A stretch of DNA of 53,207 nt from Duganella sp. Leaf126 (GCF_001423125.1 NZ_LMNW01000036.1:195876-249082); one strand, 5' to 3'. Positions 27,274 to 35,978 are shown, counted from the first letter of the stretch. Numbers and translations: made by a program. The notes: generated by a model from the letters alone, not told the origin.

Positions 27274-28380
27274 TTAAATACGCATCGGCATGACGACGTA
27301 TTTGAAATCGGGATTGTCGGGGATCGAGATCAGGGCCGACGAGTTCGAGTCGCCGAGCGCGACGTTGATCTGGTCGCACTTCAGGTTGTTGAGCACGTCG
27401 AGCAGGTAGGTGACGTTGAAACCGATGTCCACGCTGTCGCCGCCGTAGTCGATTTCCAGTTCTTCCACCGCCTCTTCCTGGTCGGCATTGGTCGAGCTGA
27501 TCTTCATCACGCCGGGGCTGATGATGCAGCGCACGCCCTTGAATTTATCGCTGGTCATGATGGCGGCGCGCTGCAGCGAGCGCAGCAGCTCATCGCGGCC
27601 GATCGTGAATTCGTTGGTGTAGCCCTTGGGGATCACGCGCGTGTAGTCGGGGAACTTGCCTTCTACCAGCTTGGAAATCAGCTCGATGTCGGCAAAGTTC
27701 AGCTTGACCTGGTTGCCGGCGATGTCGAGCTGGACGGTTTCGTCGTTTTCTTCGAGCAGGCGCTGCAGTTCGATGATGGTCTTGCGCGGGATGATCACTT
27801 CCTGGCGCGCAAAGCTCTGTTCGGTGGCGACCTGGCAGAAGGCCAGGCGGTGACCGTCGGTGGCGACCGCGATCACGTTGTTGCCGTCCAGGACCAGCAG
27901 CAGGCCGTTCAGGTAGTAACGGATGTCCTGCTGGGCCATCGAGAAATGCACCATGTTGAACAGGTGCTTCAGGGTTTTTTGCGGCAGCGTGACGTTGGCG
28001 CTGTAGCTGTCGGCTTCCTGCACGGTCGGGAATTCTTCGGCAGCCAGCGTTTGCAGGGCGAAGCGCGACTTGCCGCTTTGCACGGTCAGGCGCTTGTTCA
28101 GCAGCGTCATCGTGACATCGCCCGACTCGGGCAGGGCGCGCAGGATGTCGAGCAGCTTGCGCGCGGCCACGGTGGTGCCGGCCACTTCAGCGCCGGCGCC
28201 GATGGCGGCGTTGGTGGTGATCTGTACTTCCGTATCGGTGGACAGGAAGGAAACACTCTCGCCGTCCTTGCGGATGAGGATATTGGCCAGAATCGGCATA
28301 GTGTGCCGACGCTCGACAATACCGCTCACGATCTGCAGTGGCCGGAGTAGCGTGTCTCGGGTGGTTTTGACCAATTGCAT
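27274..28380 (-). CDS. dnaN: DNA polymerase III beta sliding clamp
   Basis: This 368-residue clamp tethers the replicative polymerase to DNA. It begins MQLVKTTRDTLLRPLQIVSG, continues HTMPILANILI, and shows the three-domain repeat of the family. The C-terminus ends in the conserved VVMPMRI. It is 112 bases after dnaA, and the spacer includes a one-mismatch DnaA box just before its start (28384-28392). Confidence 0.98.
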   Translation of the reverse strand: MQLVKTTRDTLLRPLQIVSGIVERRHTMPILANILIRKDGESVSFLSTDTEVQITTNAAIGAGAEVAGTTVAARKLLDILRALPESGDVTMTLLNKRLTVQSGKSRFALQTLAAEEFPTVQEADSYSANVTLPQKTLKHLFNMVHFSMAQQDIRYYLNGLLLVLDGNNVIAVATDGHRLAFCQVATEQSFARQEVIIPRKTIIELQRLLEENDETVQLDIAGNQVKLNFADIELISKLVEGKFPDYTRVIPKGYTNEFTIGRDELLRSLQRAAIMTSDKFKGVRCIISPGVMKISSTNADQEEAVEELEIDYGGDSVDIGFNVTYLLDVLNNLKCDQINVALGDSNSSALISIPDNPDFKYVVMPMRI

Positions 28381-28383
28381 AGA

Positions 28384-28392
28384 TTATCCTCA
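28384..28392 (+). promoter_or_regulatory. DnaA-box-like site upstream of dnaN
   Basis: TTATCCTCA differs by one base from TTATCCACA. It lies three bases upstream of the dnaN start codon, in the dnaA-dnaN spacer. Confidence 0.4.
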
Positions 28393-28492
28393 GTATTAAG
28401 CTCAGTTATAAAGATGTACTTTTAATAATGTTGGCGTGCGCCGGTTGCTGGAATCATAATGGCAAACCGGCTGCACCGCCACTGCTGCGCGG

Positions 28493-29905
28493 CTACCCTT
28501 TCAGGGTCTGCTCGAGCACGTGTAACTCGTGATTGCATTCCGGATTCTTGGTGCGGTCGAGCGCGATTTTCCGCACCGCGTGCAGCACGGTGGTGTGGTC
28601 GCGGCCGCCGAACAGTTCGCCAATTTCCGGCAAGCTTTTTTGCGTCAGTTCCTTGGCCAGGTACATGGCGATCTGGCGCGGCCGCGCGATATTGGCCGGG
28701 CGCCGCTTGGAATACATGTCCGCGACCTTGATGTTGAAGAAGTCGGCCACGGTCTTCTGGATGTTTTCCACCGAAATCTGCCGGTTCTGCACCGACAGCA
28801 AGTCTTTCAGCGCTTCCTTGACCACGTCGATCGTGATGTCCTTGCCGTGGAAACGCGAGTACGCGAGGATCTTGCGCAGCGCGCCTTCCAGCTCGCGCAC
28901 GTTCGAGCGCAGGTGCTTGGCCACGAAGAACGCCACGTCGTCGGAGAAGGTCACGCCTTCCTGCTTGGCTTTCTTGAGCAGGATCGCCACCCGCATTTCC
29001 AGCTCGGGCGGTTCGATCGCCACCGTCAGGCCCGAGTCGAAGCGCGAAATCAGGCGGTCGTCCATGCCCGTGATTTCTTTCGGGTAGGTGTCGGACGTGA
29101 TGATGATCTGCTTCTTGGCCGCGATCAGCGCTTCGAACGCATAGAAGAATTCTTCCTGGGTGCGGCTTTTGCCGCCAAAGAATTGAATATCGTCGATCAG
29201 CAGCATGTCGAGCGAATGGTAGTAATGCTTGAAGTCGTCGAAACCCTTGCGCTGGTAGGCGGTCACGACGTCGCGCACATACTGTTCTGCGTGGATGTAG
29301 CGGATCTTGGCACCGGGCTGGTCGGCCATCACCTGGTTGCCGATGGCGTGGATCAGGTGGGTTTTACCGAGGCCCACGCCGCCGTAGAAGAACAGCGGGT
29401 TGTACGACACGCCCGGGTTGTTGGCAACCTGGATGGCGGCGGCGCGCGCCAGCTGGTTGGCCTTACCGGTGACAAAGCTGTCGAAGGTGAGGTCGGTGTT
29501 GATGCGGCTCTGTTCGCGGCGCGGCGGGGCGCTGGCCGGCAGCTCCGGCACCGACGGCACCGGATCGGCTGGTGCGACAGCCATGCGCGAGCCGCCGGTC
29601 GGCACGCCGCCGTTGTGGTCGGGCACGGGCGCGACGGTGGTGGCGGCCTTCTTCGGGGCGGACAGGCGCGGATCGAGCATGAACTGCACTTCGATCGGGC
29701 GCTCCCAGTACTGGCTGGCCAGCGCCGTGATGCGGCTGGCGAACTGGGTTTTTACCCAGTCGAGCTTGAACCGGTTCGGCGCGGCCACGCGCAGCTTGCC
29801 CTCTTCGTAATCGATGGGGATGAGCGGCTTGATCCAGGCACTGAATTGTTGCGGCGTCAGCTCCAGCTCTAGCTGGGCGGAGCAGGTCTGCCAGAAATTT
29901 TCCAT
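28493..29905 (-). CDS. dnaA: Chromosomal replication initiator DnaA
   Basis: This 470-residue AAA+ initiator binds DnaA boxes and opens oriC. Domain I is MENFWQTCSAQLELELTPQQ onward, and a Pro/Ala-rich linker spans about 90-140. The ATPase has Walker A GGVGLGKTHL and Walker B LLIDDIQF, followed by the sensor region ITSDTYPKEI. The C-terminal DNA-binding domain has the DnaA signature GELFGGRDHTTVLHAVRKI. It heads dnaA-dnaN-gyrB and is divergent from rpmH, the common arrangement around bacterial oriC. Confidence 0.98.
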   Translation of the reverse strand: MENFWQTCSAQLELELTPQQFSAWIKPLIPIDYEEGKLRVAAPNRFKLDWVKTQFASRITALASQYWERPIEVQFMLDPRLSAPKKAATTVAPVPDHNGGVPTGGSRMAVAPADPVPSVPELPASAPPRREQSRINTDLTFDSFVTGKANQLARAAAIQVANNPGVSYNPLFFYGGVGLGKTHLIHAIGNQVMADQPGAKIRYIHAEQYVRDVVTAYQRKGFDDFKHYYHSLDMLLIDDIQFFGGKSRTQEEFFYAFEALIAAKKQIIITSDTYPKEITGMDDRLISRFDSGLTVAIEPPELEMRVAILLKKAKQEGVTFSDDVAFFVAKHLRSNVRELEGALRKILAYSRFHGKDITIDVVKEALKDLLSVQNRQISVENIQKTVADFFNIKVADMYSKRRPANIARPRQIAMYLAKELTQKSLPEIGELFGGRDHTTVLHAVRKIALDRTKNPECNHELHVLEQTLKG

Positions 29906-30008
29906 GAAATCGACTGTCGTTTCTTACTACTTAATTCTGCGGATAAAGGTGTGGGCAACTTCGAAGTTTTTCACACGTAACGCGCTATTCTACTCTCGTC
30001 CGCACAAG

Positions 30009-30017
30009 TTATCCACA
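30009..30017 (+). promoter_or_regulatory. Perfect DnaA box in oriC
   Basis: TTATCCACA matches the consensus exactly. It lies 16-24 bases upstream of a possible minus-strand -10 (TAGAAT, 29987-29992), where a dnaA -35 would be, so it could also serve dnaA autoregulation. Confidence 0.75.
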
Positions 30018-30079
30018 GGCGCGGCGCGTTTTTTCGCGTCCGCGCGGTCGCCGGCGGGGCCAAAGTCGGCCCGCTGTTG

Positions 30080-30108
30080 TTGACAAGGGGGACCAAAATG
30101 CTGATAAT
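30080..30108 (+). promoter_or_regulatory. Sigma-70 promoter for rpmH-rnpA-yidD-yidC
   Basis: TTGACA (30080-30085) and GATAAT (30103-30108) are separated by 17 bases. Transcription would start near 30115, giving a leader of about 190 bases before rpmH. Confidence 0.85.
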
Positions 30109-30304
30109 TCAGGGTTCCCCGCCCGTATTCCGTGTTTATTCACTTGAACGTCAATATGGAGTAAGCGTGGATTATTGCGGGCGATGAGATGGACCCAGCT
30201 TGTGCCGTAGCGTTGGCATGGGTGCGCGAAGTGTCATTGGCACCAAAAACTGACGGGCTGTCATACCCGATTTTGCATTTTTTTCTGCTTTAAGCGAGAC
30301 CAAC

Positions 30305-30439
30305 ATGAAACGTACTTACCAACCTTCCGTTGTGCGCCGTAAGCGCACCCACGGCTTCCGCGCACGCATGGCTACCCGTGGTGGCCGTCAAGTGCTGAAC
30401 GCACGTCGCGCCAAAGGCCGCAAGCGTCTGGCTGTATAA
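30305..30439 (+). CDS. rpmH: 50S ribosomal protein L34
   Basis: The protein is 44 residues, very basic and full length: MKRTYQPSVVRRKRTHGFRA at the start and GRKRLAV at the end. It is a structural protein of the large ribosomal subunit. It is first in the rpmH-rnpA-yidD-yidC-mnmE order and sits about 190 bases after a near-consensus promoter. Confidence 0.97.
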   Translation: MKRTYQPSVVRRKRTHGFRARMATRGGRQVLNARRAKGRKRLAV

Positions 30440-30448
30440 GCCACCTGC

Positions 30449-30952
30449 TTGTCAGCTGATCGCGTGGAAAGCTGTATTTCAAGCGGCTCGACAGGCGAAG
30501 GTTCACACGACTTCGCGCGCGTTCGGCGTATCGTTAAAACGGATGAATTTTCATCCGTTTTTCGTTTGCGCCCTACGCAAAAAAGCGCCCACTTCGTGCT
30601 GTATACCTGTCCGAACAACCTGCCGCATGCGCGGCTGGGCGTCGTCGCGGCCAAGCGCTTTGCACCGCGCGCCGTTACCCGCAACACCATCAAGCGCGTC
30701 ACACGCGAGCTGTTTCGTACCACCGGGCTGCCTGCCATCGACTGCGTGGTGCGCCTGTCGCGCCCGGTCAACAGCAAGGACGGCCCGGCCACCACGGCCA
30801 GGCTCAAGGCCGAGCTGCGGGCGGAACTGACGCGCCTGTTTTCGGCCCAGGCCCGCCTCGGCCGGCCCAAGGCAGGCAAGCCGTCAGACTCGCCTGCGGC
30901 CCGGCCGGCAGCGGCAGCGGGCTTGCCTTCGGCGGCGCCGCCCCCACCTTAG
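30449..30952 (+). CDS. rnpA: Ribonuclease P protein component
   Basis: This is the basic protein cofactor of RNase P, which matures tRNA 5' ends. RRIVKTDEFSSVFRLRP and the RNR-type motif (AAKRFAPRAVTRNTIKRVTRE) identify it. The start is uncertain: TTG 30449 or GTG 30464, as there is no ATG upstream of the domain. At 167 residues it exceeds the usual 110-130, due to a C-terminal tail of Ala, Pro and Gly. It begins 9 bases after rpmH. Confidence 0.9.
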   Translation: MSADRVESCISSGSTGEGSHDFARVRRIVKTDEFSSVFRLRPTQKSAHFVLYTCPNNLPHARLGVVAAKRFAPRAVTRNTIKRVTRELFRTTGLPAIDCVVRLSRPVNSKDGPATTARLKAELRAELTRLFSAQARLGRPKAGKPSDSPAARPAAAAGLPSAAPPPP

Positions 30953-30958
30953 CTCGCC

Positions 30959-31222
30959 ATGACCCGCCTGCTTCGCTTCCTGCTGCGCGCTTACCAGTTG
31001 ACCATCAGTCCACTGCTGGGACCGCGTTGCCGCTTTTACCCGAGTTGCTCGAATTACGCGTTGGAAGCGCTGCAGGTCCATGGCGCCGGGCGGGGCAGCC
31101 TGCTGGCCGCCCGGCGCGTGTGCCGCTGTCATCCCTGGAACGACGGTGGCTTCGATCCGGTGCCGCCCGCGACCGACCCGACCTCTTCTTCATCGACCGC
31201 TTGCGGTTGCAACCACTCCTGA
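30959..31222 (+). CDS. yidD: Membrane protein insertion efficiency factor YidD
   Basis: This 87-residue protein works with YidC in inner-membrane protein insertion. It contains the family core LLRAYQLTISPLLGPRCRFY, PSCSNYALEAL and the CRCHPWNDGGFDPVP end, plus a Ser/Cys-rich tail. It lies 6 bases after rnpA and 10 bases before yidC. Confidence 0.95.
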   Translation: MTRLLRFLLRAYQLTISPLLGPRCRFYPSCSNYALEALQVHGAGRGSLLAARRVCRCHPWNDGGFDPVPPATDPTSSSSTACGCNHS

Positions 31223-31232
31223 TAAGTACCTA

Positions 31233-32993
31233 ATGGATATCAATAAACGTACCATTTTGTGGATCGTCTTCGCCGTCTCTCTGGTCGTTCTGTGGAACAA
31301 CTGGATGGTCTCGACCGGCCACCCGTCCATGTTCGCACCGCAACCGCCGGCCAAGACCGCACCGGTGGCCGATGCGAAGAACACCGGGGCAGCTGCAACC
31401 GCCGCCACGTCCGCTGACGCCGTCCCCGGCGCTGGCAGCGCAGCTGTGGGCGAAGGCGCCGCGCCGTTCAAGAGCGAGCGCATCACCATTACCACCGACG
31501 TCGTGCGCGCCGACATCGACACCCAGGGCGGCGTGATCCGCCGCCTGGAACTGCTGAACTACAAGGAAAACAGCCATCCAGGCTGGTTCAACGGCTGCTT
31601 CGGCTGGTTCAAATGGTGCCAGCCCGGTGACAACGGCAAGAACGTGGTGCTGTTCGACGTCGATGCCAATACCAACAAGACCTACCTGGGCCAGACCGGC
31701 CTGATCAACGCGCCCGGTGCGCCCAACCACACCAGCCCGTTCGTTGCCCGTCCCGGCGCGCGCATGCTCAACGGCGCCAACCAGGTGCAACTGGTGCTCG
31801 AATCGGAGTCGGGCGGCGTCAAGCTGACCAAGACGTTCACGTTCAAGCGCGGCGATTACGTCGTCGACGTGCGACACGACGTCACCAACACCGGTAGCGC
31901 CCCTGTCAACCCGACCCTGTACCTGCGCCTGGTCCACGACGGCAACAAGCCGGCCACCGACTCGTTCTTCAGCAGCAGCTACACCGGCCCGACCATGTAC
32001 ACGGCCGAGAACAAGTACGAGAAGCTGAAATTCGACACGCTGGAAAAAGAAGCCAAGGAAGCCCAGAAGACCGGCAAGCCGATGGTGCAAGACCACGTGA
32101 CCCACGCCGACAACGGCTGGATCGCCATTTCGCAGCACTTCTTCGTCTCGGCCTTTATTCCGCAAGACAAGCTGATGCACGAAATCGTGACGGAAAAGAT
32201 CGATACCAATCTGTACGGCATCGGCGTCAAGCAGCCGCTCGGCACGCTGGCGCCGGGCGCCACGGTCAGCAACACGGCGCGCCTGTTCTCCGGTCCGCAA
32301 GTGTCGAAGCTGCTCGAACCGGTCTCGCCGGGCCTGGAACTGGTCAAGGATTACGGCTGGCTGGCCATCATCGCCAAGCCGATGTTCTGGGTCATGGAAC
32401 ACCTGCACGCCATGATCGGCAACTGGGGCTGGACCATCATCGTGTTTACCATCCTGATCAAGCTGCTGTTCTTCCCGCTGTCGGCTGCCGGTTACAAGAG
32501 CATGGCCAAGATCAAGCTGGCCACGCCGAAGATCCAGGCCATCCGCGAGCGCTACAAGGGTGACCCCGCCAAGATGAACCAGGCCACCATGGAGCTGTAC
32601 AAGACCGAGAAGATCAACCCGCTGGGCGGCTGCCTGCCGATCCTGATCCAGATGCCGGTGTTCATCTCGCTGTACTACGTGCTGCAGGCTGCCGTGGAAG
32701 TGCGCGGCGCGCCGTGGATCGGCTGGATCACCGACCTGTCGCAACACGACCCGTTCGGCATCCTGCCGGTGCTGTACGCGATCTCGATGTTCATCACCAC
32801 CAGGCTGAACCCGGCCCCGGCCGATCCGATGCAGGCCAAGATCATGCTGTTCATGCCGCTGGTATTCTCGGTGATGTTCTTCGTCTTCCCGTCCGGCCTG
32901 GTGCTGTACTGGGTCGTCAACAACGTGCTGTCGATCGCCCAGCAATGGGTCATCGCCAAGAAATACGCGGCCCCGGAACCTGCCAAGGCTTGA
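31233..32993 (+). CDS. yidC: Membrane protein insertase YidC
   Basis: This 586-residue insertase has an N-terminal membrane anchor (ILWIVFAVSLVVLWNNWM), then a large periplasmic beta domain at about 90-370. The conserved 60KD domain follows, from GWLAIIAKPMFWVMEHLH, with GCLPILIQMPVFISLYYVLQ and several membrane helices. It folds and inserts inner-membrane proteins alone or with Sec. The ATG at 31233 gives the canonical MDINKRTILW start. Confidence 0.97.
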   Translation: MDINKRTILWIVFAVSLVVLWNNWMVSTGHPSMFAPQPPAKTAPVADAKNTGAAATAATSADAVPGAGSAAVGEGAAPFKSERITITTDVVRADIDTQGGVIRRLELLNYKENSHPGWFNGCFGWFKWCQPGDNGKNVVLFDVDANTNKTYLGQTGLINAPGAPNHTSPFVARPGARMLNGANQVQLVLESESGGVKLTKTFTFKRGDYVVDVRHDVTNTGSAPVNPTLYLRLVHDGNKPATDSFFSSSYTGPTMYTAENKYEKLKFDTLEKEAKEAQKTGKPMVQDHVTHADNGWIAISQHFFVSAFIPQDKLMHEIVTEKIDTNLYGIGVKQPLGTLAPGATVSNTARLFSGPQVSKLLEPVSPGLELVKDYGWLAIIAKPMFWVMEHLHAMIGNWGWTIIVFTILIKLLFFPLSAAGYKSMAKIKLATPKIQAIRERYKGDPAKMNQATMELYKTEKINPLGGCLPILIQMPVFISLYYVLQAAVEVRGAPWIGWITDLSQHDPFGILPVLYAISMFITTRLNPAPADPMQAKIMLFMPLVFSVMFFVFPSGLVLYWVVNNVLSIAQQWVIAKKYAAPEPAKA

Positions 32994-33007
32994 GCCCCGT
33001 AACACGA

Positions 33008-33035
33008 AAAACCCGCGTCGATCGCGGGTTTTTTT
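33008..33035 (+). terminator. Rho-independent terminator between yidC and mnmE
   Basis: A 10-bp stem (33008-33017 with 33023-33032) closes a 5-base loop, with a run of seven T at 33029-33035. It lies about 15 bases past the yidC stop and 21 bases before mnmE. Confidence 0.9.
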
Positions 33036-33056
33036 CAATCCTCTACAATTGACACC

Positions 33057-34436
33057 ATGAACCTCGACTCTTCCCCCATCGCCGCCATCGCCACCGCACC
33101 GGGACGCGGCGGCATCGGCGTGGTGCGCGCCTCCGGCAAGCAGCTGCAGCCGCTGATCGGCGCGCTGTTCGGCGCGGCCACCCTGCAGCCGCGCCATGCC
33201 AGCTACCTGCCGTTCAGGCAGGCCGACGGCGCCATCATCGACCAGGGCATCGCCATCTGGTTCCCGGGCCCGCACTCGTACACCGGCGAAGACGTGCTGG
33301 AACTGCAGGGTCACGGCGGGCCGGTGGTGCTGCAGTTGCTGCTGGCGCGCGTGCTCGAGGCGGGCGCCGCGCTCGGCCTGCGCCTGGCCGAACCGGGCGA
33401 ATTCACGCGCCGGGCCTACCTCAACGACAAGCTCGACCTGGCCCAGGCCGAGGCCGTGGCCGACCTGATCGACGCCTCGACCGAGGCGGCAGCGAAGTCG
33501 GCGTCGCAATCGCTGTCGGGCGCCTTCTCGCGCACCGTCAATGAACTGGTGGACGGCGTGACCAACCTGCGCATGCTGGTGGAAGCGACGCTGGACTTCC
33601 CGGAAGAGGAGATCGATTTCCTCGAAAAATCGGACGCGCGCGGCCAGCTGGCCGGCATCGTCACCGCGCTGGAAACGGTGTTCCGCCAGGCCGCGCAAGG
33701 CGCGCTGCTGCGTGAGGGCTTGAACGTGGTGCTGGTCGGCCAGCCCAATGTCGGCAAGTCGTCGCTGCTCAACGCGCTGGCCGGCAACGACGTCGCCATC
33801 GTCACGCCGATCGCCGGCACCACGCGCGACAAGGTGACCGAAACCATCCAGATCGAGGGCATCCCGCTCAACATCATCGACACGGCCGGCATCCGCAACG
33901 ACGACGAGGCGGTGGACGTGGTCGAGCGCATCGGCATCGAGCGCACCTGGGGCGAGGTCGGCAAGGCCGACGTGATCCTGCACCTGCTCGACGCCAGCCA
34001 CGGTCCCACCCGCGCCGACGAGGACATCGTGGCCGCCTTCCCGGGCGGCGTGCCGGTGCTGCGCATCTGGAACAAGATCGACCTGTCGGGCCACAAGCCC
34101 AGCGCGGACGCGATGCCCGACGCCACCCATGTGTATTTGTCGGCCAACGAAAAAGTCGGCATCGACCTGCTGCGCACCGAACTGCTGCGCATCGCCGGCT
34201 GGCAGCAGACCGGCGAATCGCTGTACCTGGCGCGCGAGCGCCACCTGATCGCCCTGAAAAACGCCGGCACCCACCTGGCGCGCGCCGGCGAGCACGCTGC
34301 GCAGAACGACCAGTCGCTCGACCTGTTCGCCGAAGAACTGCGCCTGGCGCAGGCGCAGCTCTCGAGCATCACCGGCGCGTTTTCATCGGACGATTTGCTG
34401 GGGGTGATTTTCGGGCGGTTCTGTATCGGTAAATAG
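33057..34436 (+). CDS. mnmE: tRNA uridine-5-carboxymethylaminomethyl(34) synthesis GTPase
   Basis: This 459-residue GTPase modifies the wobble uridine of certain tRNAs with MnmG. The N-terminal folate-binding domain starts IAAIATAPGRGGIGVVRASG. The G domain has GQPNVGKSSLLN, DTAG and NKID, and the C-terminus ends in the invariant FCIGK. It follows yidC across a terminator, so it is likely transcribed separately. TACAAT at 33044-33049 lies only 7 bases before the ATG. Confidence 0.97.
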   Translation: MNLDSSPIAAIATAPGRGGIGVVRASGKQLQPLIGALFGAATLQPRHASYLPFRQADGAIIDQGIAIWFPGPHSYTGEDVLELQGHGGPVVLQLLLARVLEAGAALGLRLAEPGEFTRRAYLNDKLDLAQAEAVADLIDASTEAAAKSASQSLSGAFSRTVNELVDGVTNLRMLVEATLDFPEEEIDFLEKSDARGQLAGIVTALETVFRQAAQGALLREGLNVVLVGQPNVGKSSLLNALAGNDVAIVTPIAGTTRDKVTETIQIEGIPLNIIDTAGIRNDDEAVDVVERIGIERTWGEVGKADVILHLLDASHGPTRADEDIVAAFPGGVPVLRIWNKIDLSGHKPSADAMPDATHVYLSANEKVGIDLLRTELLRIAGWQQTGESLYLARERHLIALKNAGTHLARAGEHAAQNDQSLDLFAEELRLAQAQLSSITGAFSSDDLLGVIFGRFCIGK

Positions 34437-34452
34437 TGCCTGGAAAATCTGC

Positions 34453-34749
34453 TTACGTTTGACGTTGATGCCAGTAGCCCGGTCTTCGACGATGATGGGC
34501 TATCGCCAGAATCAAAATCGCTTGTGCGTCGATGCTGTAGATCAGTGAATACGGAAAACGGTGCACCAGGCTTTTCTTGAGCCTGGGGCTGATATTTTGA
34601 CCTGCCGCAGGATGGGCTTGAATAAGGCGAACCGTCTTTTTGACCTCGGCGGTGAATGACTTGCCCAAGCCGCTAGCGAGTGCTTCATAAAATGAGGCCG
34701 TCTCATCGAGCTCGGCTTCCGCTTCGACATGGAAGCGTACGCTGTTCAC
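34453..34749 (-). CDS. RelE/ParE-family toxin
   Basis: This 98-residue protein matches ParE/RelE toxins: VRFHVEAEAELDETASFYE at the start, AHPAAGQNISPRLKKSLVHRF in the middle, and ILILAIAHHRRRPGYW at the end. ParE-type toxins act on gyrase; RelE types cut mRNA. Its start overlaps the antitoxin stop by 4 bases (ATGA). It converges on mnmE with 16 bases between. Confidence 0.9.
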   Translation of the reverse strand: MNSVRFHVEAEAELDETASFYEALASGLGKSFTAEVKKTVRLIQAHPAAGQNISPRLKKSLVHRFPYSLIYSIDAQAILILAIAHHRRRPGYWHQRQT

Positions 34750-34976
34750 GGAAAGCGGCGGTCCAGTTTTGCGAAAACGTCGGCCGCAGATGTGGTCTGT
34801 GCCGCTCGGGACTGCACCGCATCAAGGCGCGACTCCGCCTCCTGACGCCACGCATCTTCCACGTCACTGCTACCTGCAGGCTCCATCGATTCCAGCAAGT
34901 GCAGCACCAGGCGTGCCTTGTCATCGTCAGCGAGCTGCATCGCATGCAGCTCTAGTTCTTCCAGGGTATGCAACAT
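34746..34976 (-). CDS. Addiction-module antitoxin
   Basis: This is an acidic protein of 76 residues, rich in Leu and Glu in its first helix (LEELELHAMQLADDDKARLV), with HLLESMEP and a C-terminal WRQEAESRLDAV helix as in addiction-module antitoxins paired with ParE-like toxins. It has a GGGAGG ribosome-binding site and a TATAAT -10 (35004-35009). It is translated first and coupled to the toxin. Confidence 0.88.
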   Translation of the reverse strand: MLHTLEELELHAMQLADDDKARLVLHLLESMEPAGSSDVEDAWRQEAESRLDAVQSRAAQTTSAADVFAKLDRRFP

Positions 34977-35003
34977 GATGTCCTCCCGCAGATTGATGGT
35001 TCG

Positions 35004-35031
35004 ATTATAGGCCTGGACCGCTCCCGCTCAA
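35004..35031 (-). promoter_or_regulatory. Promoter of the toxin-antitoxin pair
   Basis: On the minus strand, TTGAGC (35026-35031) and a perfect TATAAT (35004-35009) are 16 bases apart. The -35 overlaps the stop codon of the SMP-30 gene. Confidence 0.65.
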
Positions 35032-35978
35032 TACGGCGCGCCGTTGATCCCCAGGCGCAGCTGCCACAGGGCGCCCGCGCCGGTAATGAACAGGGTCTTG
35101 CCGTCGGCGCCACCGAAGGCGGCGTTGGTGACGTTGGCATCGACGTGGATGGTGGCGATCTGCTTGCCGGCCGGGGTGAACACGCGCAGACGCTGGTCGC
35201 TGTGTTCTGCCACGTACAGGTTGCCGAGGCAGTCCACGGCCATGCCGTCAGGGGTGCCCAGGCCTTTGACCAGGTCGCGTCCCTGTTGCGGCCTGCCGCT
35301 GACGATGGGGTAGGCCCGTAGTACACCCTGTTGTGCGCCCTGTTTGCCTTCCATGCCGTTCACGTACAGCACATCGCCGGCCGGCGACAGCGACACCCCG
35401 TTCGGATTGGCCAGGCCATCTTCGACTACCGTTACCGCGCCATCGGGCGCCACCCGGTACACGCGGGTCTTATCCTGGCCGCCCGGCGCGGCTGTGCGCT
35501 GGAAGTCGGGGTCGCTGAAATAGAGGGTGCCGTCGGCCGCAATCGCCAGGTCGTTGGGTGAATTGAAGACCTGGCCATTGTAGGTGCCGGCGACGTTGCT
35601 GCGTTTGCCGTCGAGCGTGTAGCGCGACACGCTCTTGTACTTGTGGGTCGCGGCCACGATGTTGCCGCTGGCATCGACGGCCAGGCCGTTGCTGCCGCTG
35701 TCGGCAATCGCGGTGGCGAGCTTGCCGGCTGCATCGAGCTTGAGGATGCGCGACGGGAAGCCGGCAGCAAACGTGAAGTGCGAGAAGTACAGCGCATCGC
35801 CGATCCACACCGGTCCCTCGTACAGGCCCTGGCCCGGGCCTGTCACGTTGGCAGCCGGGATGCGGGTGGCGGTCAGCTCGCCAGCGGGCGCCGTGCCCTG
35901 GCAGGTGGCCGGCGCGGCCAGCACGCAAGCGGTCGAGAGGGCGGCAGCGATGCTGACGACGAGGTGGCGCAATTTCAT
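35028..35978 (-). CDS. Exported SMP-30/gluconolactonase-like beta-propeller protein
   Basis: This 316-residue protein has a signal peptide (MKLRHLVVSIAAALSTACVLA). Its SMP-30/NHL-type propeller repeats include YEGPVWIGDALYFSHF, NGLAVDASGNIVAATH, NSPNDLAIAADGTLYFSDP, NPNGVSLSP and TPDGMAVDCLGNLYVAEHSD. These are the Glu, Asn and Asp metal-site segments of the lactonase family. The second ATG (35978) is preferred because AGGAGA lies 7 bases upstream, against one base for the first. The substrate is unknown. Confidence 0.9.
   Translation of the reverse strand: MKLRHLVVSIAAALSTACVLAAPATCQGTAPAGELTATRIPAANVTGPGQGLYEGPVWIGDALYFSHFTFAAGFPSRILKLDAAGKLATAIADSGSNGLAVDASGNIVAATHKYKSVSRYTLDGKRSNVAGTYNGQVFNSPNDLAIAADGTLYFSDPDFQRTAAPGGQDKTRVYRVAPDGAVTVVEDGLANPNGVSLSPAGDVLYVNGMEGKQGAQQGVLRAYPIVSGRPQQGRDLVKGLGTPDGMAVDCLGNLYVAEHSDQRLRVFTPAGKQIATIHVDANVTNAAFGGADGKTLFITGAGALWQLRLGINGAPY

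Larger units (their letters stand above)
29906..30304. other. Probable replication origin (oriC), dnaA-rpmH spacer
   Basis: This 399-base gap between divergent dnaA and rpmH holds one perfect DnaA box TTATCCACA (30009-30017). Weaker ones are TTATCCGCA on the minus strand (29938-29946), TTGCCCACA minus (29951-29959, two mismatches) and TTATTCACT (30136-30144). It also holds the rpmH promoter. The AT-richer stretches near 29925-29990 and 30100-30170 could be unwinding regions. Gene order is the main support; box number is modest. Confidence 0.7.

Noticed and set aside
31230..34295. 1021-codon minus-strand frame opposite yidC and mnmE
   Set aside because: It runs through two certain core genes and has no family features.
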